DNA of 64,000 nucleotides. It comes from Craterostigma plantagineum (lineage: Eukaryota; Streptophyta; Magnoliopsida; Lamiales; Linderniaceae). Below are positions 34,061 through 46,619 of the stretch, piece by piece. The stretch spans positions 1 through 64,000 of the forward strand of contig JAPQWV010001546.1 in the NCBI GenBank assembly GCA_027422505.1. Direction: 5' to 3'. Position 1 is the stretch's first letter. Each line of letters starts with the position of its first letter. The translations under genes were made by a program, and so were the position numbers. The notes under the pieces are model-generated. The model ran no database searches. It saw only the letters and a program-made list of their open reading frames with translations, and had not been told where the DNA came from.

Positions 34061-35800
34061 GCAGATTTCAGTACAGGTTTCGACATCGACTGAAATATAT
34101 CATCTAAGCTGAGAATCTAATACGTTATAACCAATGAACAGAAAGGTAAAGACTACATATAAAAATGATCAGGCATAATGAAACATGCATATCGCGCATG
34201 AGCATCATTACAGGAATCTCATGTAGAGAGAGAAAGGAGGGTTTTTCGAAATTTTCTTCCTACATCACTTTTATGCATCCAGCCACCGCCGTCTCCGTCC
34301 AGAACCTCACGGGGACGGCCGGCCGGTGGTTTTGGACTCACGTGGGAGGACGATCGCGGGCAGTTTGGAGTGGGAGCCAGGAGGTTGGAGTGGATTTCGT
34401 CTGTTTTTTTTCGTTTAAGGGCTAGGGTTTCACTGATTCGCTGATTTGATCTGATGGAATCTTCATCGGATGGTCTGAGGGCAGAGACGATTGATGGGAG
34501 CATGGATCTGATAGGGACTGGATTGGGATTGGAAATTCGGGCTGAGGTGGACAGGCACCGCAAAGCTGAATCAGGTGTAGCGACGACTCAATTAACAATG
34601 GCGAATCTTACCACGTGGCTACCTATCCCAGACCTGGCGGCGCTCAGTGCAGCGTACCCGGCGTTTGCCGAGTGTATCGATGGGGTCCGATTCAGGGAAT
34701 TGATGGAGTGGATTGAAGCGGGGAATACTGATGGGCTGATCGACGGGCTGGGTTGCCAAGTGCAGAGGTGAATTTTGTGTGATCTGATCGTGTGGGGGGG
34801 GTAAGGGCCGAGCCTAGGGTTTGCCGAGGATCTCCTTCACGTCATGAAAGAGGAGTTGTGCCGATAAGAGGCATTCTCCGCCATAACCCTAGGCCGCGAC
34901 AATGGGGGAGGCTTGACACGCCACCACCGGCGAGGGGGCTGACAGCGAGGAGGTGTGTCGATGTGGGCTTGGCTGCAAATGAAGAACATGTCGACGATGA
35001 GATCATTGTCGATGATCGGGGTGTTGCGACGGCGGCGCTGAATGGCATGCGGCCGCCTAGGGTTTCCATGCTTCGAAGAGCTATTGCGGCTGCCATCTGT
35101 CACAACAAATACGGATCAGCAGCCGCCTCTGTAGGAGATGTCGCCTATCCCAACTTCTGGGGCATCACCGAGGGAACTGATGACGTCAGCTACGGCCGCA
35201 AATAGTTCGCCCTATCTAGCTAATGGGCCGAATGGATGTGGGCTGGCTGCCATGGCCTCCATAACGGATTGGACCAACGTGGGCTGGTTTTCTCCCGCTT
35301 AGGGCCGATGCAACAAATGAATAATGTGGCGACCAACGACACGTCTTATGCAGCGGCGGTAAAGGGAGCGACGAGGCCGAACCGAGCTTTGCCGGAGAGT
35401 CGGGGAATGAAGTTAACATATACGCCACCGTCTTTTGTTGACGGGGTTGGCGAGGCTAGGCCATCACGAGAGGTTGCGATGAGTGGAGTGGATCGTTGGA
35501 AGCACACGTTGGTGGGTTATTTTCTGGGAAAGAAGCCGTACTTCCCCTTAATTGAGCGCTATTTACGTTCGTTATAGAAGGGGTTGGTGGAGGTTCGCTC
35601 AACCATTAATGGTTTTTAAGGTACCCGAGGGGAACTCTTCCCGACCTCAGGTCAGTCAGTCAGTAGGGGTAGTTTGGCAGGTGGTACGAAGGTGTATAAG
35701 TCATGGCAGACGATACGAAGGTGTCTATGTTGGGTTATGGCCGATTCGGGTATTTTGCCGCGTTAGGGGTGAAAACTGGGGGTAATAGAGAGTTTTGATG
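34061..35800 (+). pseudogene. LINE 5' fragment with ORF1 (DUF4283-like)
   Basis: A GC-richer stretch. After a possible 5' UTR, a frame from 34454 reads MESSSDGLRAETIDGSM and stops at 34771. Further open pieces follow in other frames (34792-35205). From about 35330 the sequence SYAAAVKGATRPNRALPES and RWKHTLVGYFLGKKPYFPL, with an Ile-Glu-Arg segment and VEVRSTINGF, matches the start of the DUF4283 domain found in ORF1 of plant L1-type LINEs. ORF1 proteins bind RNA and assist retrotransposition. Frames break at 35577 and beyond. The RT part is not attached, so this is an orphan 5' piece; the family relation to LINE-2 to LINE-4 is unproven. Confidence 0.6.
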
Positions 35801-36738
35801 AACTATGTAATTGTTATGACGCTAGGTCTATAAATTAAGCAATTCGCTAAACGATATATATAATGTCTAAGTACAGGATAATATTCGACCATGCATTATT
35901 TGTGAGCTATAAATTAGCTAAAGTGTCGAATATTTGATTTACATGTGATTCTTTGACTTACTGATGAAACTATGTGATCGCATGTTATAGATGTTTCATA
36001 TGATAGGATATATCGTTTTGTGCTATTTATAAACGTGTGAGATATCCTACAGGATTATATAAGGAAAATATGCTGTCTAATATGGAAATTGATATATCCG
36101 TTGAGAATCGTTTATTCCTGAATGAAACTTGCATCTACGATTTTTAAATGCATCCCACTGAATTAATTGTGTGAAATCGATTTGATATATTTCCTTAAGC
36201 TGATTAGGATAATATAATTAGGGAAGATTTGATTGACTATGTGGATAAGCTGCAAACATATGGTATGCGCTCAAAACGGATATGATCTTTAGGAAGTTAA
36301 GCAATTCGGATATATATGTTCTGATCTAGTGCTAGACATGGTGAATATATTGATCTGATACTATGTGTTAAACATGGAAAATGTTTGATATGTTGCTATC
36401 TCGTGTGGGAAGTAAATATGAATTAACTTATTCTATAAACTGTGATAGCAGGGAATCACATATGGAAAGTTCTGTTATGGTAAATATAATTCGAAATAAT
36501 TGAATATGCCTTGAGAACGATATGGAATATAATCATGCTTTAATGAGCTTATGACGGTTTTGAACATTTATTGTAAGCATCATGGCATATTGACTACTCA
36601 AAATAACATGGATTATATACTTGATTTTGTGACTAATGTTATGATCTGATTTTCCATGTAAAGTGTTGAAAGAAGAGGTTTATATATGAGCAACACTTCA
36701 TATTTTTGAGTGAATTCTAAATAGTTAGCTTGTTAAGG
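35801..36738. other. AT-rich relic resembling a SIRE-type LTR
   Basis: No gene. The texture and several phrases (GGATATATC, AAGGAAAATAT, TTTATATATGAGCAACACTTCA near 36680) recall the promoter half of the Copia-2 LTR, where TCTATATAGAAG precedes ACACTTCACG near 24120-24146. Likely a diverged LTR fragment in plus orientation. Confidence 0.35.
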
Positions 36739-36740
36739 TG

Positions 36741-38150
36741 TAAACCCCGAGTCTCGCCACCTAACAATCCCGCGTGGAGCTTCGACCCGAACCAACCAGA
36801 TTTTGCGAGACTGTCCAGTGTTAGTTAATGAACAAGAGTTGCTTGTTGATTTGATAGTCATTCCAATGAATTATTAGGAAGTAATTCTTGAAATGCACTG
36901 GTTGTCGAAGTACGGGGCAGTTATTGATTGTAGTTAGAAGAAAGTCACATTTAACTTGAAGACAATTGAACCTTTTACATTTACGGGAATAAACAAGGGC
37001 GGAAATATTCCTAAGATTTCAGCAATGAAGGCGCAACATCTGATCAAGGCAGGATGCGAAGCCTACCATGTGTTCGCAATAACAACGGAGAAACAATCAC
37101 TCCCAAAACTAGAAGACGTACCTGTAGTACAAGAATTCCTATGTATTTCCTGAAGATTTACCAGGACTCCCTCCTGATCGGGAGATCCAATTTACTATCG
37201 ATCTCATACCATGCTGCACCTATCTCGATCCAACCAAGTTGAATGAGTTGAAGGAACAATTACATGAACTACTTCAGAAAGGATTTATCCAACCGAGCTT
37301 TTCTCCCTGGGGAGCGCCAGTTCTGTTTGTCAAGAAGAAGGACGGATCTATGAGACTATGCATCGACTACAGAGAGTTGAACAAGACTACAATCAAGAAC
37401 AAATAACTGTTGCCGAGGATCAACGATTTATTTGACCAGTTACAAGGCGAAATAGTATTTTTAAAGATAGATTTACGCTCAAGGTATCATCAGCTGAAGA
37501 TTCGTGAAGATGATGTCCGGAAGACAGCATTCAGCACCCGATATGGCCACTACGAGTTTTTAGTCATGCCTTTCTGGCTGACTAACACACCAGCAGCATT
37601 TATGGACTTGATGAACTGCGTGTTTAAGCCGTACCTAGACAAATTCGTCATCATATTCATCGATGACATCCTCATCTATTCTAAGACAAAGGAGTAGCAT
37701 AAACAACATTTGAAGATTGTACTGGAGATACCGCGAGAGAAACAATTGTACTCTAAATTCAAGAATGTGAATTTTGGTTAGATAAAGTCGCATTTCTGGG
37801 GCATGTTATTTATGGAGCAGGAATTTCAGTGGACCCGAACAAAATTGAAGCTATCAATAACTGGCCCCAGCCGACCAACGTTACTAAAGTACGCAGCTTT
37901 TTAGGACTAGCAGGATACTATAGAAAATTCATTAAGGATTTCTCAAAAAGATCACCTCAATATTGACGAAGCTGACGAAAAAAGAATGCTCCATTTCATT
38001 GGGACGCTGCCTGCGAACAAAGCTTTCAAGAACGGAAGAGACGACCTACCACGGCCGCAGTCTTAACAATACCCACAGGGACCGGAGGATTCTCAGTATA
38101 TAGTGATGCATCGAAGAATGGCCTAGGCTGCGTCGTGATGCAAAATGAAT
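36741..38150 (+). pseudogene. Gypsy protease-RT fragment
   Basis: Starts in the protease (GVNPES, then RDCPVLVNEQELLVDLIV and ILEMHWLSKYGAVIDC, about 36810-36935). RT motifs follow: [21 protein letters not shown] (about 37270-37330), [18 protein letters not shown] (to 37385), [27 protein letters not shown] and [13 protein letters not shown] (37656-37694, with Phe-Ile in place of the usual Tyr-Val). A broken RNase H start (YSDASKNGLGCVVMQ, about 38098-38145) is the last recognisable part. Stops and shifts are frequent. This is Ty3/gypsy of the chromovirus (Tekay-like) kind. Integrase and the 3' end are missing and replaced by LTR sequence. Confidence 0.85.
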
Positions 38151-39455
38151 GATTTTTATTCGGATAGATGGAAGAGTTTCGATTTCTCAAAATAATTTTT
38201 TTATAGCTAATTTAATTTGGAATAAATGAAACTTTGGAACTTAGAATTTTCGGGCATATGATAATTTTGGGTAGATAATTCGATTTTCGGACAGGAAGAA
38301 TAATTTTCGGGTAGCTTAAGTGTGTCATTGTTTAATTTGGTGGTAGAGCTGTTTTAATTTTCACCAAGCTTAGCATATTTTTGAGTAGCCAATATTGTTT
38401 TCGGATGATATAAGATTTTTCGGGTGAATCTAAACCTCCGGGTAGGTATATTTTCGGCGTATTTCCTTAGTTTTTCGGGCACCGACCATAATATAAGATC
38501 ATGTAATTTTCGGCTTGTAAGTTAAAATTCGGGTAGCTTAAGGTTCTCATGTGACTTAGTTTGTTTTTCGGACAACTTAAAACTTCAATTTTTCGGGCCT
38601 CTCTAGTTCAATTTTCGTGCCTTGAAGAAAACTCGACGAATGTCGGATTTCATAGAGAAAAGATTTTTCCGGCTTGACTTATTTTCTGGTCAAAGGATTA
38701 AATAAGTAGAATTTCGGACATATTAATTCGGACCTTTGTTTTTCGGGTGACAACATTTTCGCCGAACAGTATAAATTTCGGGTGTGATTTGATTTATGGT
38801 TTTCGGATAATTAGATGAATTTCAGGCCTTCATTAATTTGGGTAACCTAATTTGCCGAACAGTGTCAAAATTCGGGCGTTGACCAAAATTCGGGCCTTGT
38901 TCGAATTTTGCTGCAAATCAGATTTATAGGGTTTTGAATGTTATTTTTGGGCAGGAGGCATTTTCGGGCAGTATATTATTTTCGAGCTTACTTGTTTCCG
39001 ATATATTTATCAAACCTAGATATTACACTGATATTATTATTTTTTCGTATTTAGGGTCGAAAATTAGGAAATCCGCGAAGCCGTAGACTAATTAATCTTG
39101 GACACAGGTAAGTGGGAACAACTACAACACATAAATGCATTATGTGCGCATGACTTACGTGACTATCTGCTTCAATCATATTATGTCATGTGAATTATTT
39201 GCGAGGCACTGCTGCATGGTCAGTAAAGCAATTTATTTTATGATTCACATGGCATATTCATATACATGCACGTTTCATTTGGGGGATTTGGAAATGTGAG
39301 CGTGCACTGTATTTACCGCCTGTGAGCGAATGAAAATTACCGATATTGGCATTTGATGTCGATTCGCAGTTGAGTCGGGGCTACTTCTATGGCACAATGG
39401 AGGCGTGCTACGTCGTCGATTATATTTATATATTTATTTTTATTTGGGCAACTGC
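38151..39455 (+). repeat. Gypsy LTR fragment with TTTTCGGG-rich zone, plus strand
   Basis: From 38155 to about 39000, more than twenty copies of TTTTCGGG and close variants (ATTTTCGGGTA, TTTTCGGAC) are scattered in AT-rich sequence. Then comes the block ACACAGGTAAGTGGGAACAA at 39103-39122, a perfect match to the splice-donor consensus, followed by CTACAACACATAA. The fragment changes character near 39455, where a copia LTR start begins. No gene. Confidence 0.65.
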
Positions 39456-39665
39456 CCAGGTATATGCCCTAGATGCCGTACGAGGACTGGGACTACGAGG
39501 GCAGTTTGGTAATTGTAGTTTTTAGTGATGTAACTTAAATACTTCTATTAATTGAATGATTTTATTCAAAATTAATTTATTATTCGATAAATAAATTAAA
39601 AGGCAAATTTTTACTTAGTCTAAAGATTTCACCTTGCAGTCTGGGTGAATAAGACAAATAACGGG
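39456..39665 (+). repeat. Copia-4-type LTR, left part
   Basis: Shares the phrase TGCCCTAGATGCCGTACGAGG with the Copia-4 LTR start (TGCCCTCGGAATGCCATACGAGG near 28800, given in pieces). It is interrupted by LINE-3 and resumes at 41822. Confidence 0.55.
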
Positions 39666-41821
39666 CTAACCCCAATAAGAGTGAGATGTACATCTCCAAG
39701 CGTGGCTGACGGGAGCTCTGCACTCTATTTTGGGGTTCTCAGCTGGGTCACTTCCGGTGCGCTACCTAGATGTGCCATTGATTACATCGCGTTTGACTAT
39801 TGCTGACTGTCACCCTAATTTCCGCCGTTGACCGGCGCTTAGGCTCGTGGACTCACCAAACACTATCCTACGCTGGGAGAGTCCAGCTTATTAAATCTGT
39901 TCTCGTGGGGCTCCATACTTACTGGGCGGGAGTGTTCCTGCTCCCTAAAGGTGCCATCCATGTTATTGAGTCACGCTTCAGGGCTTTCCTTTGGAAGGGC
40001 TCCACTGCTAAAGTGGCATGGGCGGACATCTGCTTACCCACTGAGGAAGGCGGCCCGGGGATCAGATCGTTGAGACGGGCAACAAAGCTCTAATGATGCG
40101 CCTTCTCTGGAGCTTGCTTAGTGGGGACGAGAGCTCCATCTGGGCCACATGGATCCGACGCACGAGATTAAATAACACTTGCTTATGGTCTATAAGGCCT
40201 AATCCTCGGACATCTTGGAGCTGGAGGAAACTTTTAAAGCTTCGTCATCTTATCCGTCCGCTGATTGAATTCCACATTGGGAACGGGGCGAACACGTTCC
40301 TTTGGACCGACCCATGGCTCTTCAATGAACCGATGGTTGACAGATTCCCTCGTGGCCCATGGTCATGGGGCTGTTGCTCGATTCCAGACTCAGTGCTGTC
40401 ATTAACGAAGAGGGTTGGAACTGGCCGGGACAAACTACTGTTGAATATATTGACTTTGCTCCTCTTCTTCCACAGGTATTCCCAGCTGAAGAGGACGGAG
40501 TTCGCTAGATTGCTACGGGAAATGGCCAATTCACCACCAGATCGGCTAGGGAACACCTGAGACTGCGAAGACCTATCGTCCATTGGAGTACCCTTTTCAG
40601 TGGACCGCTTGCCATTCCAAGACACTGAATTCATCCTTTGGTTGGCGATCAGAGATAAACTGGCCACGCGCGATAAGGCTTGGGTGGCGGCTGCAGCGAG
40701 AACGTCCATCTATCTATTATGTGACAACCAAACGGAGGAAACGATAAGACATTTATTTTTTGAGTGTACTTTCACGCGACGTTGTTTTCGTATTTTGCAT
40801 GACAGACTGCGGTTCAGCTGGCCTAGAATGGACTGGTTCGACGCATTCTTTGGGCAGCTAACTGTTGGAAGGCCCAGCACCTCGCTAGGTTGGGACCGCG
40901 ACATTCCATCGCCTCGTTGATCTACCACCTTTGGATGGAATGCAATAGGAGATGGCACGACGGACACGCCGCACCGCGACCAGATTGCGGCCGAGGTTGA
41001 AACCCTCCTCTCCCTGTGTTTATCCATAATCACGCCCAAATACCAACTCCAAGTTAGTGCTCTCCGACGCATTTGGTGCATCACTTGGTAGGACGGATTT
41101 ATGGTGCTCCGTAGGACCTATCGTTGTTCCCGGCCCTTGGTGTTCGGAGGGACTTTCGGCTTGGATGTGGAGATTGAGTTTTACTACCTGATCTCTTCCT
41201 TTCCGTCTTTGCCTCTTTGCCCTCGGCTTGCTCTCCTCTTGTTTTCTCTGCTTGCAAGTTTGAAGTGCATTGTGCTTGTCCTTTAAATCTCGTGCGGTCT
41301 CCCCTGGGCTGGCGCTCTGTCTTCATCTTTGCTGCGTTGGCTTGTTTGGGATTGCTATGCTGAGTCTTGCGTGTGGAATGGCCCACCATGGCGTGGCGTT
41401 CGGCACCGGTCCCCCTCTCCTTGGAAAAGCAGGAGGTGGCGTGATTACGCTTCACACAGACCAGCATTGCGGACGTTCCCCTTTCCCACCAAAAGCCTAT
41501 CCCTCATGATACGGCCTTGAGTCTTGTGCCTTTGGCGCTGTTCTTGGCTCTATGCCTGGCTTCCTTGCTGGTACCCCATCTGGTGCCAGGAACATGTTGA
41601 TGAAAGTGGATTTTAGACGCCTACGTAGCATGATCTTGATTGTTTGTCTTGTATTGTCCTTGGCATGGTCTTGTAGGGACCTTGTGGGTTGTCTGGGTTG
41701 TCAGGTCTTAGTTGCTGTCTGGTCGGTAGAACATTACCATTTGGTGCGTCATGAGCGATATCATGCACGCTGCTCTGTAACTCCTGTCTTTTCCTTCTCT
41801 ATTAGTGACACTTTCCAAAAA
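39666..41821 (+). mobile_element. LINE-3: 5'-truncated L1-type LINE
   Basis: Starts within the RT C-terminal region (matching LINE-2 near 19170: GAGATGTACATCTC). The next frames hold GSWTHQTLSYAGRVQLIKSV and HTYWAGVFLLPKGAI (39800-40093), WSWRKLLKLRHLIRPLIEF, then the zf-RVT part near 40700-41090 (LLCDNQTEETIRHLFFEC), ending RRIWCITW. The 3' UTR of about 720 bases ends TCTATTAGTGACACTTTCC and AAAAA at 41821. Several frameshifts. No target duplication seen. It splits a copia LTR. Confidence 0.8.
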
Positions 41822-43040
41822 CCCAATTATTGACAGTTTAGTTACTGATTCTGTTGTGACAGAGAGGGGCACCAGTAAGATGAGATACTGCAATATTAAA
41901 ATTAGTCCACAAGTCTAAGTCTCTAGTAGGGCGACAAGTATGACTTGCTTGTCGATGGGTCCAATACGGTTGTGCCAACCGTTCACTTGGGAAGGGAGCC
42001 CGTGACAATGATACAAGATGAATCAGGGGATTATCTGTATTTGGACACTGACTCGTAATCGAACGATCACACGCTTGGATTGTCCATGATCGATCGATTG
42101 ACTGTAGTAGTCTGCGTGAATCTTTGACCGAAAGGGTTAACTTGTGGCATGTGTTGAGATCTTGACTTGTCACTAGTTTGCTAGGCCCGTCTTGCCGGTG
42201 GCATGTGTCGCGGCGAAATGTGGTTTTGACGTTTTGATGCGATTGCCGGTTGAACCGCGGAGCGGGATTTACGGTTTCGATTGACTTCGAGGTTAACATC
42301 CTATGGCAAGTTTTATGAGCGGGAATTTATTCAAGTCACTGGCCAGAGCATATAACTGACTCGCGATAGTCGTAGAGGGCAGTTAGGTATTTTCACCGTC
42401 ATAACGACATAGAGTCGAGTTCTGTAAGTTTGACTATGCGTGACTTTCACTCGATCGGGACAAACATAAAGGGTTTATAAGTATGATGAAAATCTACAGT
42501 CGGTTGAAGTCACGGGACTATGACAAAAAGTCCACAAAAACCCCGAAAGCGCTAGTCGTGTGCACGGTGCCCGGGCAGCCCGAGCGCGTGGGGCTGCGTG
42601 TCGTCGCGCGCGGTGGCAACACATGGCGGGCTGCGCGCAGCGCACGGCCCGTGCCTGGCTGCGCATGGCGCACAGTGCTGGCCGCGCGCGGACCACAGAG
42701 CTGACCACGTGCAGGGCGTGCGGAACGCGAGGCACGGGCAACGGGTGGGTGCACGCACGGCGCGAGCAGCCCTCCACCAGGCCCGAAAGGCCTTGTCCAG
42801 CCCATCTTAAGGCCCAAATTATATAGGGCTAGGCCCGGCCCATTTAAAAGTCCAAATTCGATTTTGGCTCGGAAATGTATTAAATTTGTCATGATGCATG
42901 TTATTTGGATAACGTGGTGATTGATTGGAGATTAGGTTCTATTTTTGCCGGGTGATATTTTAAGGGTGACAACGTCCCCCCCGAGTTATACTTTACAGTT
43001 TTTATTAGATAAGGCGGACGTTTTATTATGCTAGTGCGGT
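41822..43040 (+). repeat. Copia-4-type LTR, right part, with a GC-rich island
   Basis: Continues the copia LTR: phrases such as AGTCCACAAGTCTAAG, CTAGTAGG and GTATGACTTG parallel 29070-29130 of the Copia-4 LTR. At 42540-42790 the composition changes to very GC-rich DNA with repeated GCGCG and GCACGG words. A TATA-like AAATTATATAGGGC follows at about 42818. Long frames on both strands across the island reflect base composition, not genes. LINE-4 cuts it at about 43041. Confidence 0.55.
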
Positions 43041-45725
43041 TGAAATGGAGCACCCTGCGCTAACCCAACGAGCGAAAGTGGCATGGCTTAAGGACGGGGA
43101 CCACGCTTCGGGCTAACAACCGGGTTTTCTTCCTTGAAAATGAAACGGGGGACACTTTCGAGGGCGATGATCAAGTACGGACGAACTGATCCGATTCTAT
43201 ACGGAACTGCTTGCTCAATCAACCCGTACGACTCCATATCACCTGATATTATTGCGCCATACTTGGAGCGGAAACTTGGCATGGATGAGGCTAAAGTGAT
43301 GATTCAACCAATTACGGACGAGGAGATCAGGAGAGCTCTATGGGGGATAAAAAATCTCCCGAACCTGATGGGTTCTTGGCTACCTTCTTCAAGCATGCTT
43401 GGGCTACGGTTGGGACGGACATTACTCATGCGATTAAGGAATTTTTCAGAACGGGTTTCTGTTGAGGGAACTTAACTCAACGCTTATCACACTTATCCCC
43501 AAGAGTGACAACCCTCGCATGGCCAAGGATTTCAGACCAGTCTCCTGCTGTAATGTACTCTATAAAACCATCTGTAAGGTCATTGCGAATCGCCTGAAGA
43601 GCTGCCTCGGCCGGCTGGTCAATCCGACGCAAACGGCCTATCCCTGGTCGGCGTATCTCGGATAACATCCTCCTAGCACAGGAGGTTTGCCAAGGGTACA
43701 GCGTGGGATTACCCGAACGGGTAGCTTTCAAGGTTGATTTAGCGAAAGCGTATGATAGGGTGGAGTGGGACTTCATTCTTGCCACGCTTGAAGCGCTTAA
43801 TTTCCACCATATCTTCGTGGGCTGGGTCCGAGCATACCTAACGACGTCGTTCTTCTCATTAATATCAATGGCTGCCCTGAAGGTTTCTTTCAAGGGCGAC
43901 GCGGTCTTCGGCAGGGGGATCCCATCACGCCCTGCCTTACGCTCGTGATGAAAGTCTTGCATGGCATTATTGCCAAGGGGATTCGAGGCAACACCTGCTT
44001 TCGTTATCGTTGGAAATGCGAGAGTACTATGCTCTTCTTGCTCACCTTCGCAGATGATATCCTTCTTTTCTTGCATGCGGATGTGGACTCGGTGCGGGTT
44101 TTCAAAGGCTGCCTGGAGCAATTTTCTTCGCTCTACGGCTTACATGCTAACCTTCAAAAAAGCGAGATGTTCATTTTCAAAAGAGCCGATCGACTGAAGG
44201 GCTCTATTCAGGCCGTGATGGGAGTCCCACCTGGATCCTTACCTGTTCACTACCTTGGGGTCCCCCTTATCGCATGGAGACTTACGATTGAGAATTGCAC
44301 CCCACTGCTCCGTAGCATTGATCGACGCTTGGGCTCCTCGACTAATCTGTCCCTGTCCTATGCGGGACGGGTTCAACTCATCAAGTCGGTTCTCCTTGGG
44401 TTTCATACTTATTGGGCGGGTATCTTCCTTCTCCCCAAAGGAATTATTAGGAACATTCAGACACAACTTCGGGATTTCTTGTGGAGCCGCTAAAGTTGCT
44501 TGGGTCGATATCTGCTTACCAAAGGAGGAAGGCACTTGGGGTTCAGATCGATCGAATTTGATAATAAGGCTTCTTTAAAATCTGTTGGATGGGGATGGGT
44601 CCTCAATTTGGGCCTCTTGGTTCGGCGGACGCGACTCCACAACAATTCGCTTTGGTCCATCAGGTCTTCACCACGGACTCCTTGGAGTTGGAGGAAACTC
44701 TTGAAGCTTTGTGACCATCTTCGTCCACTCATCACTTTTGCATTGGGAATGGAGCTACCATATGGATTTGGACTCGTGGCTGCTCAAGGGTCCCATGATT
44801 GACCGCTGCCCTCGGGGACCACAAATTATGGGCCTTCCTCTCGACTCAAAGCATAGCGAAGTGATCAACGAGGACGGCTGGAAATCGAGCCTTTACTCCC
44901 CTCCATTCGGCCTAATGAGGAGGATACGATTACGTGGGCAGCGTCTCCGAACGGCCGGTTCTCCACCCGTTCGGCTAGGAATAGTATACGATTACGGCAT
45001 CCTAAGGTACCATAGTATACCCTATTTGGTGGCCCACTTGCCATACCAAGACACGAAATCATGCTTTAGCTGGCCATCCGGGACAGATTGGCGACGAGGG
45101 ACAAAACGTGGGTCGCGGCTAAGGCTGGAAGTTCTACTTGCCTTCTTTGCGACTCGCAGGAAGTGGAGACCACTAGGCACCTGTTCTTCGAGTGTCCCAA
45201 TTCCAGATGATGCCTACGAATATACTCCGCGACAGACTGCGCTTTGGCTGGCCTGTTCGGGACTAGTTTGCCGGTATTCGTTGGGCGGCTCGGCGTTGGC
45301 GGGGTACACATTTAGCAAGGTTGGGCCCCCGGCATGCGTTGGCCTCGTTGGTGTATCACTTATGGATGGAGCGTAATAAGAGATGGCACAGTGGGAGGCA
45401 ACGCCACTCCTCCGGGATTATTGTTGATATCGAGACGTTGCTTTGTCTGCGAATCTCTGCGCTCTCACCAAATATGCGCTTCAAGTCTGCGCTCTACGGC
45501 GGGTGCGGCGTATCGCTTGGTAGAAAGCTGCCCTCTTTCCCTCCGTTTGCTTGGTTCGCGTGTTTGATTGTCCTATGGACTTGGTTTGCGTGTTTGGCTT
45601 GATTTTTTCGGTTTGTTCTAATTTGGTTGTGCGCTGGTAGCATGTTACCGGCTTGCTCAGTGTGACCAGAGCACACTATTTTTGTACGGTTTCCTTTATA
45701 CCAGTGACCGTTTTCGAAAAAAGAA
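43041..45725 (+). mobile_element. LINE-4: L1-type LINE with most of the RT
   Basis: The longest LINE copy here. It begins before the RT (LTQRAKVAWLKDGD), then ELNSTLITLIPKSDNPRMAK and DFRPVSCCNVLYKTICKVIA (43462-43580), KVDLAKAYDRVEWDF (43730), GRRGLRQGD (43905, frame-shifted), TFADDILLF (44047) and GSLPVHYLGVPLIAWRLTI (44240). The C-terminal half has WSWRKLLKLCDHLRPL and the zf-RVT region to about 45525. A 3' UTR of about 200 bases ends CCTTTATACCAGTGACCG and an A-rich tail at about 45725. The endonuclease domain is missing and frames are broken many times. It lies in a copia LTR on the left and abuts the CACTA region on the right. Confidence 0.85.
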
Positions 45726-45843
45726 AGTATGATAAGTAGCTGGCGATGCACCTTTTATTTTATTTTGATGTTTTTTTAAATTTAAAGTATTTATTATTAT
45801 TATTATTAATTTAATCATCTGCTCTATATGTTGTTAATTGCAG

Positions 45844-46249
45844 GAGCTTGCGATAACGAAGAAGACGCTACGCATACATACGATTTGGCCGCACTTAAAT
45901 ACTGGGGACCCGACACTATCCTCAATTTCCGGTTTGTTCTTACACTGTTTTATTAAAATAGTTTTATCCAATTTTGGGAATGATTTTGTTGAGTAGTAGT
46001 GCATTCATGTACATTCAATTTGATAATTTTTTATTTTTATTCTTAAAAATAAATAATTTTTAGTCATTAATGTCTAGTTAAATGTTGAATACTGAGCAGT
46101 TATCAATTATAGGGGCTAAAATGCAGGTTGAGACCTACACCAAAGACCTTGAAGAGATTCAGATTAACAAAGGAAGAGTATTTAGCTACCCTTCGAAGGC
46201 GAATCAGTGGATTTGCAAGAGGAGTTTCCAAGTATCGTGGTGTCGCAAG
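45844..46249 (+). pseudogene. Two-exon fragment of an AP2/WRINKLED-type transcription factor
   Basis: Exon A (45844-45931) follows a TTAATTGCAG acceptor and reads GACDNEEDATHTYDLAALKY, then WGPDTILNF, the second half of a first AP2 DNA-binding domain. It begins exactly where such genes resume after their tiny VYL exon (known in WRI1). After about 195 bases with intron-like ends, exon B (46127-46249) reads VETYTKDLEEIQ, then after one shift LTKEEYLATLRRRISGFARG and VSKYRGVA: the linker and start of the second AP2 domain. Exon B is followed by a GT donor. The next exon (HHHNGRWEARIG) is not found. WRI-type factors control fatty-acid synthesis genes. This copy is a pseudogene, lying about 370 bases before TNP2 sequence, so it may have been captured by the CACTA element. 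Confidence 0.8.
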
Positions 46250-46619
46250 GTATTAATTAATAAGGAAAACATAGTAATCATTAAAAAGTCTAACTTTACA
46301 GTTGTCATTACTATCAGAGCTTTTTTTTCATGCAAATCTTTAGTTGGCCCCACTTAGAAATGGTTCCATTTTTCTCATAGAGGAATGCATGTTTCTTTGA
46401 AAATGTATTTCCGTATAAGTCCAACGATGGACCGAGTTTGTCTAAACGAACCAATGAGAAAAATGAAGGTCCTAGTCCGGTTCAATTACGAATTTGGAGG
46501 CAAATAAGCTATTGTGCCCTTTAAATTTACAGTATGAAAAAAATACATCTTCACCCAAACGACTAAGTTTCTTATAGGGCGAGTCTGAATCTGCTATTAG
46601 GTGTCCCAACATGTGACAG
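46250..46619. other. Unassigned stretch between AP2 fragment and TNP2
   Basis: AT-rich with a T-run near 46320. No frame or motif is convincing. It could be intron plus the decayed N-terminal part of the transposase gene. Confidence 0.3.

Noticed and set aside
36741..38150. Continuation of this gypsy RT with the gypsy gag at 11896-13382 or 61300-62440
   Set aside because: They are of the same lineage, but orientation and the many intervening elements give no evidence that they were one insertion.
42475..42892. Several overlapping long Arg/Ala-rich frames on both strands
   Set aside because: They arise from the GC-rich island in a copia LTR, where stop codons are rare in every frame. No motif or start context supports any one of them.
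45726..46259. Intact AP2 transcription factor gene
   Set aside because: Only two of the expected exons are present, exon B needs a frameshift, and the neighbouring exons are not found within reach.
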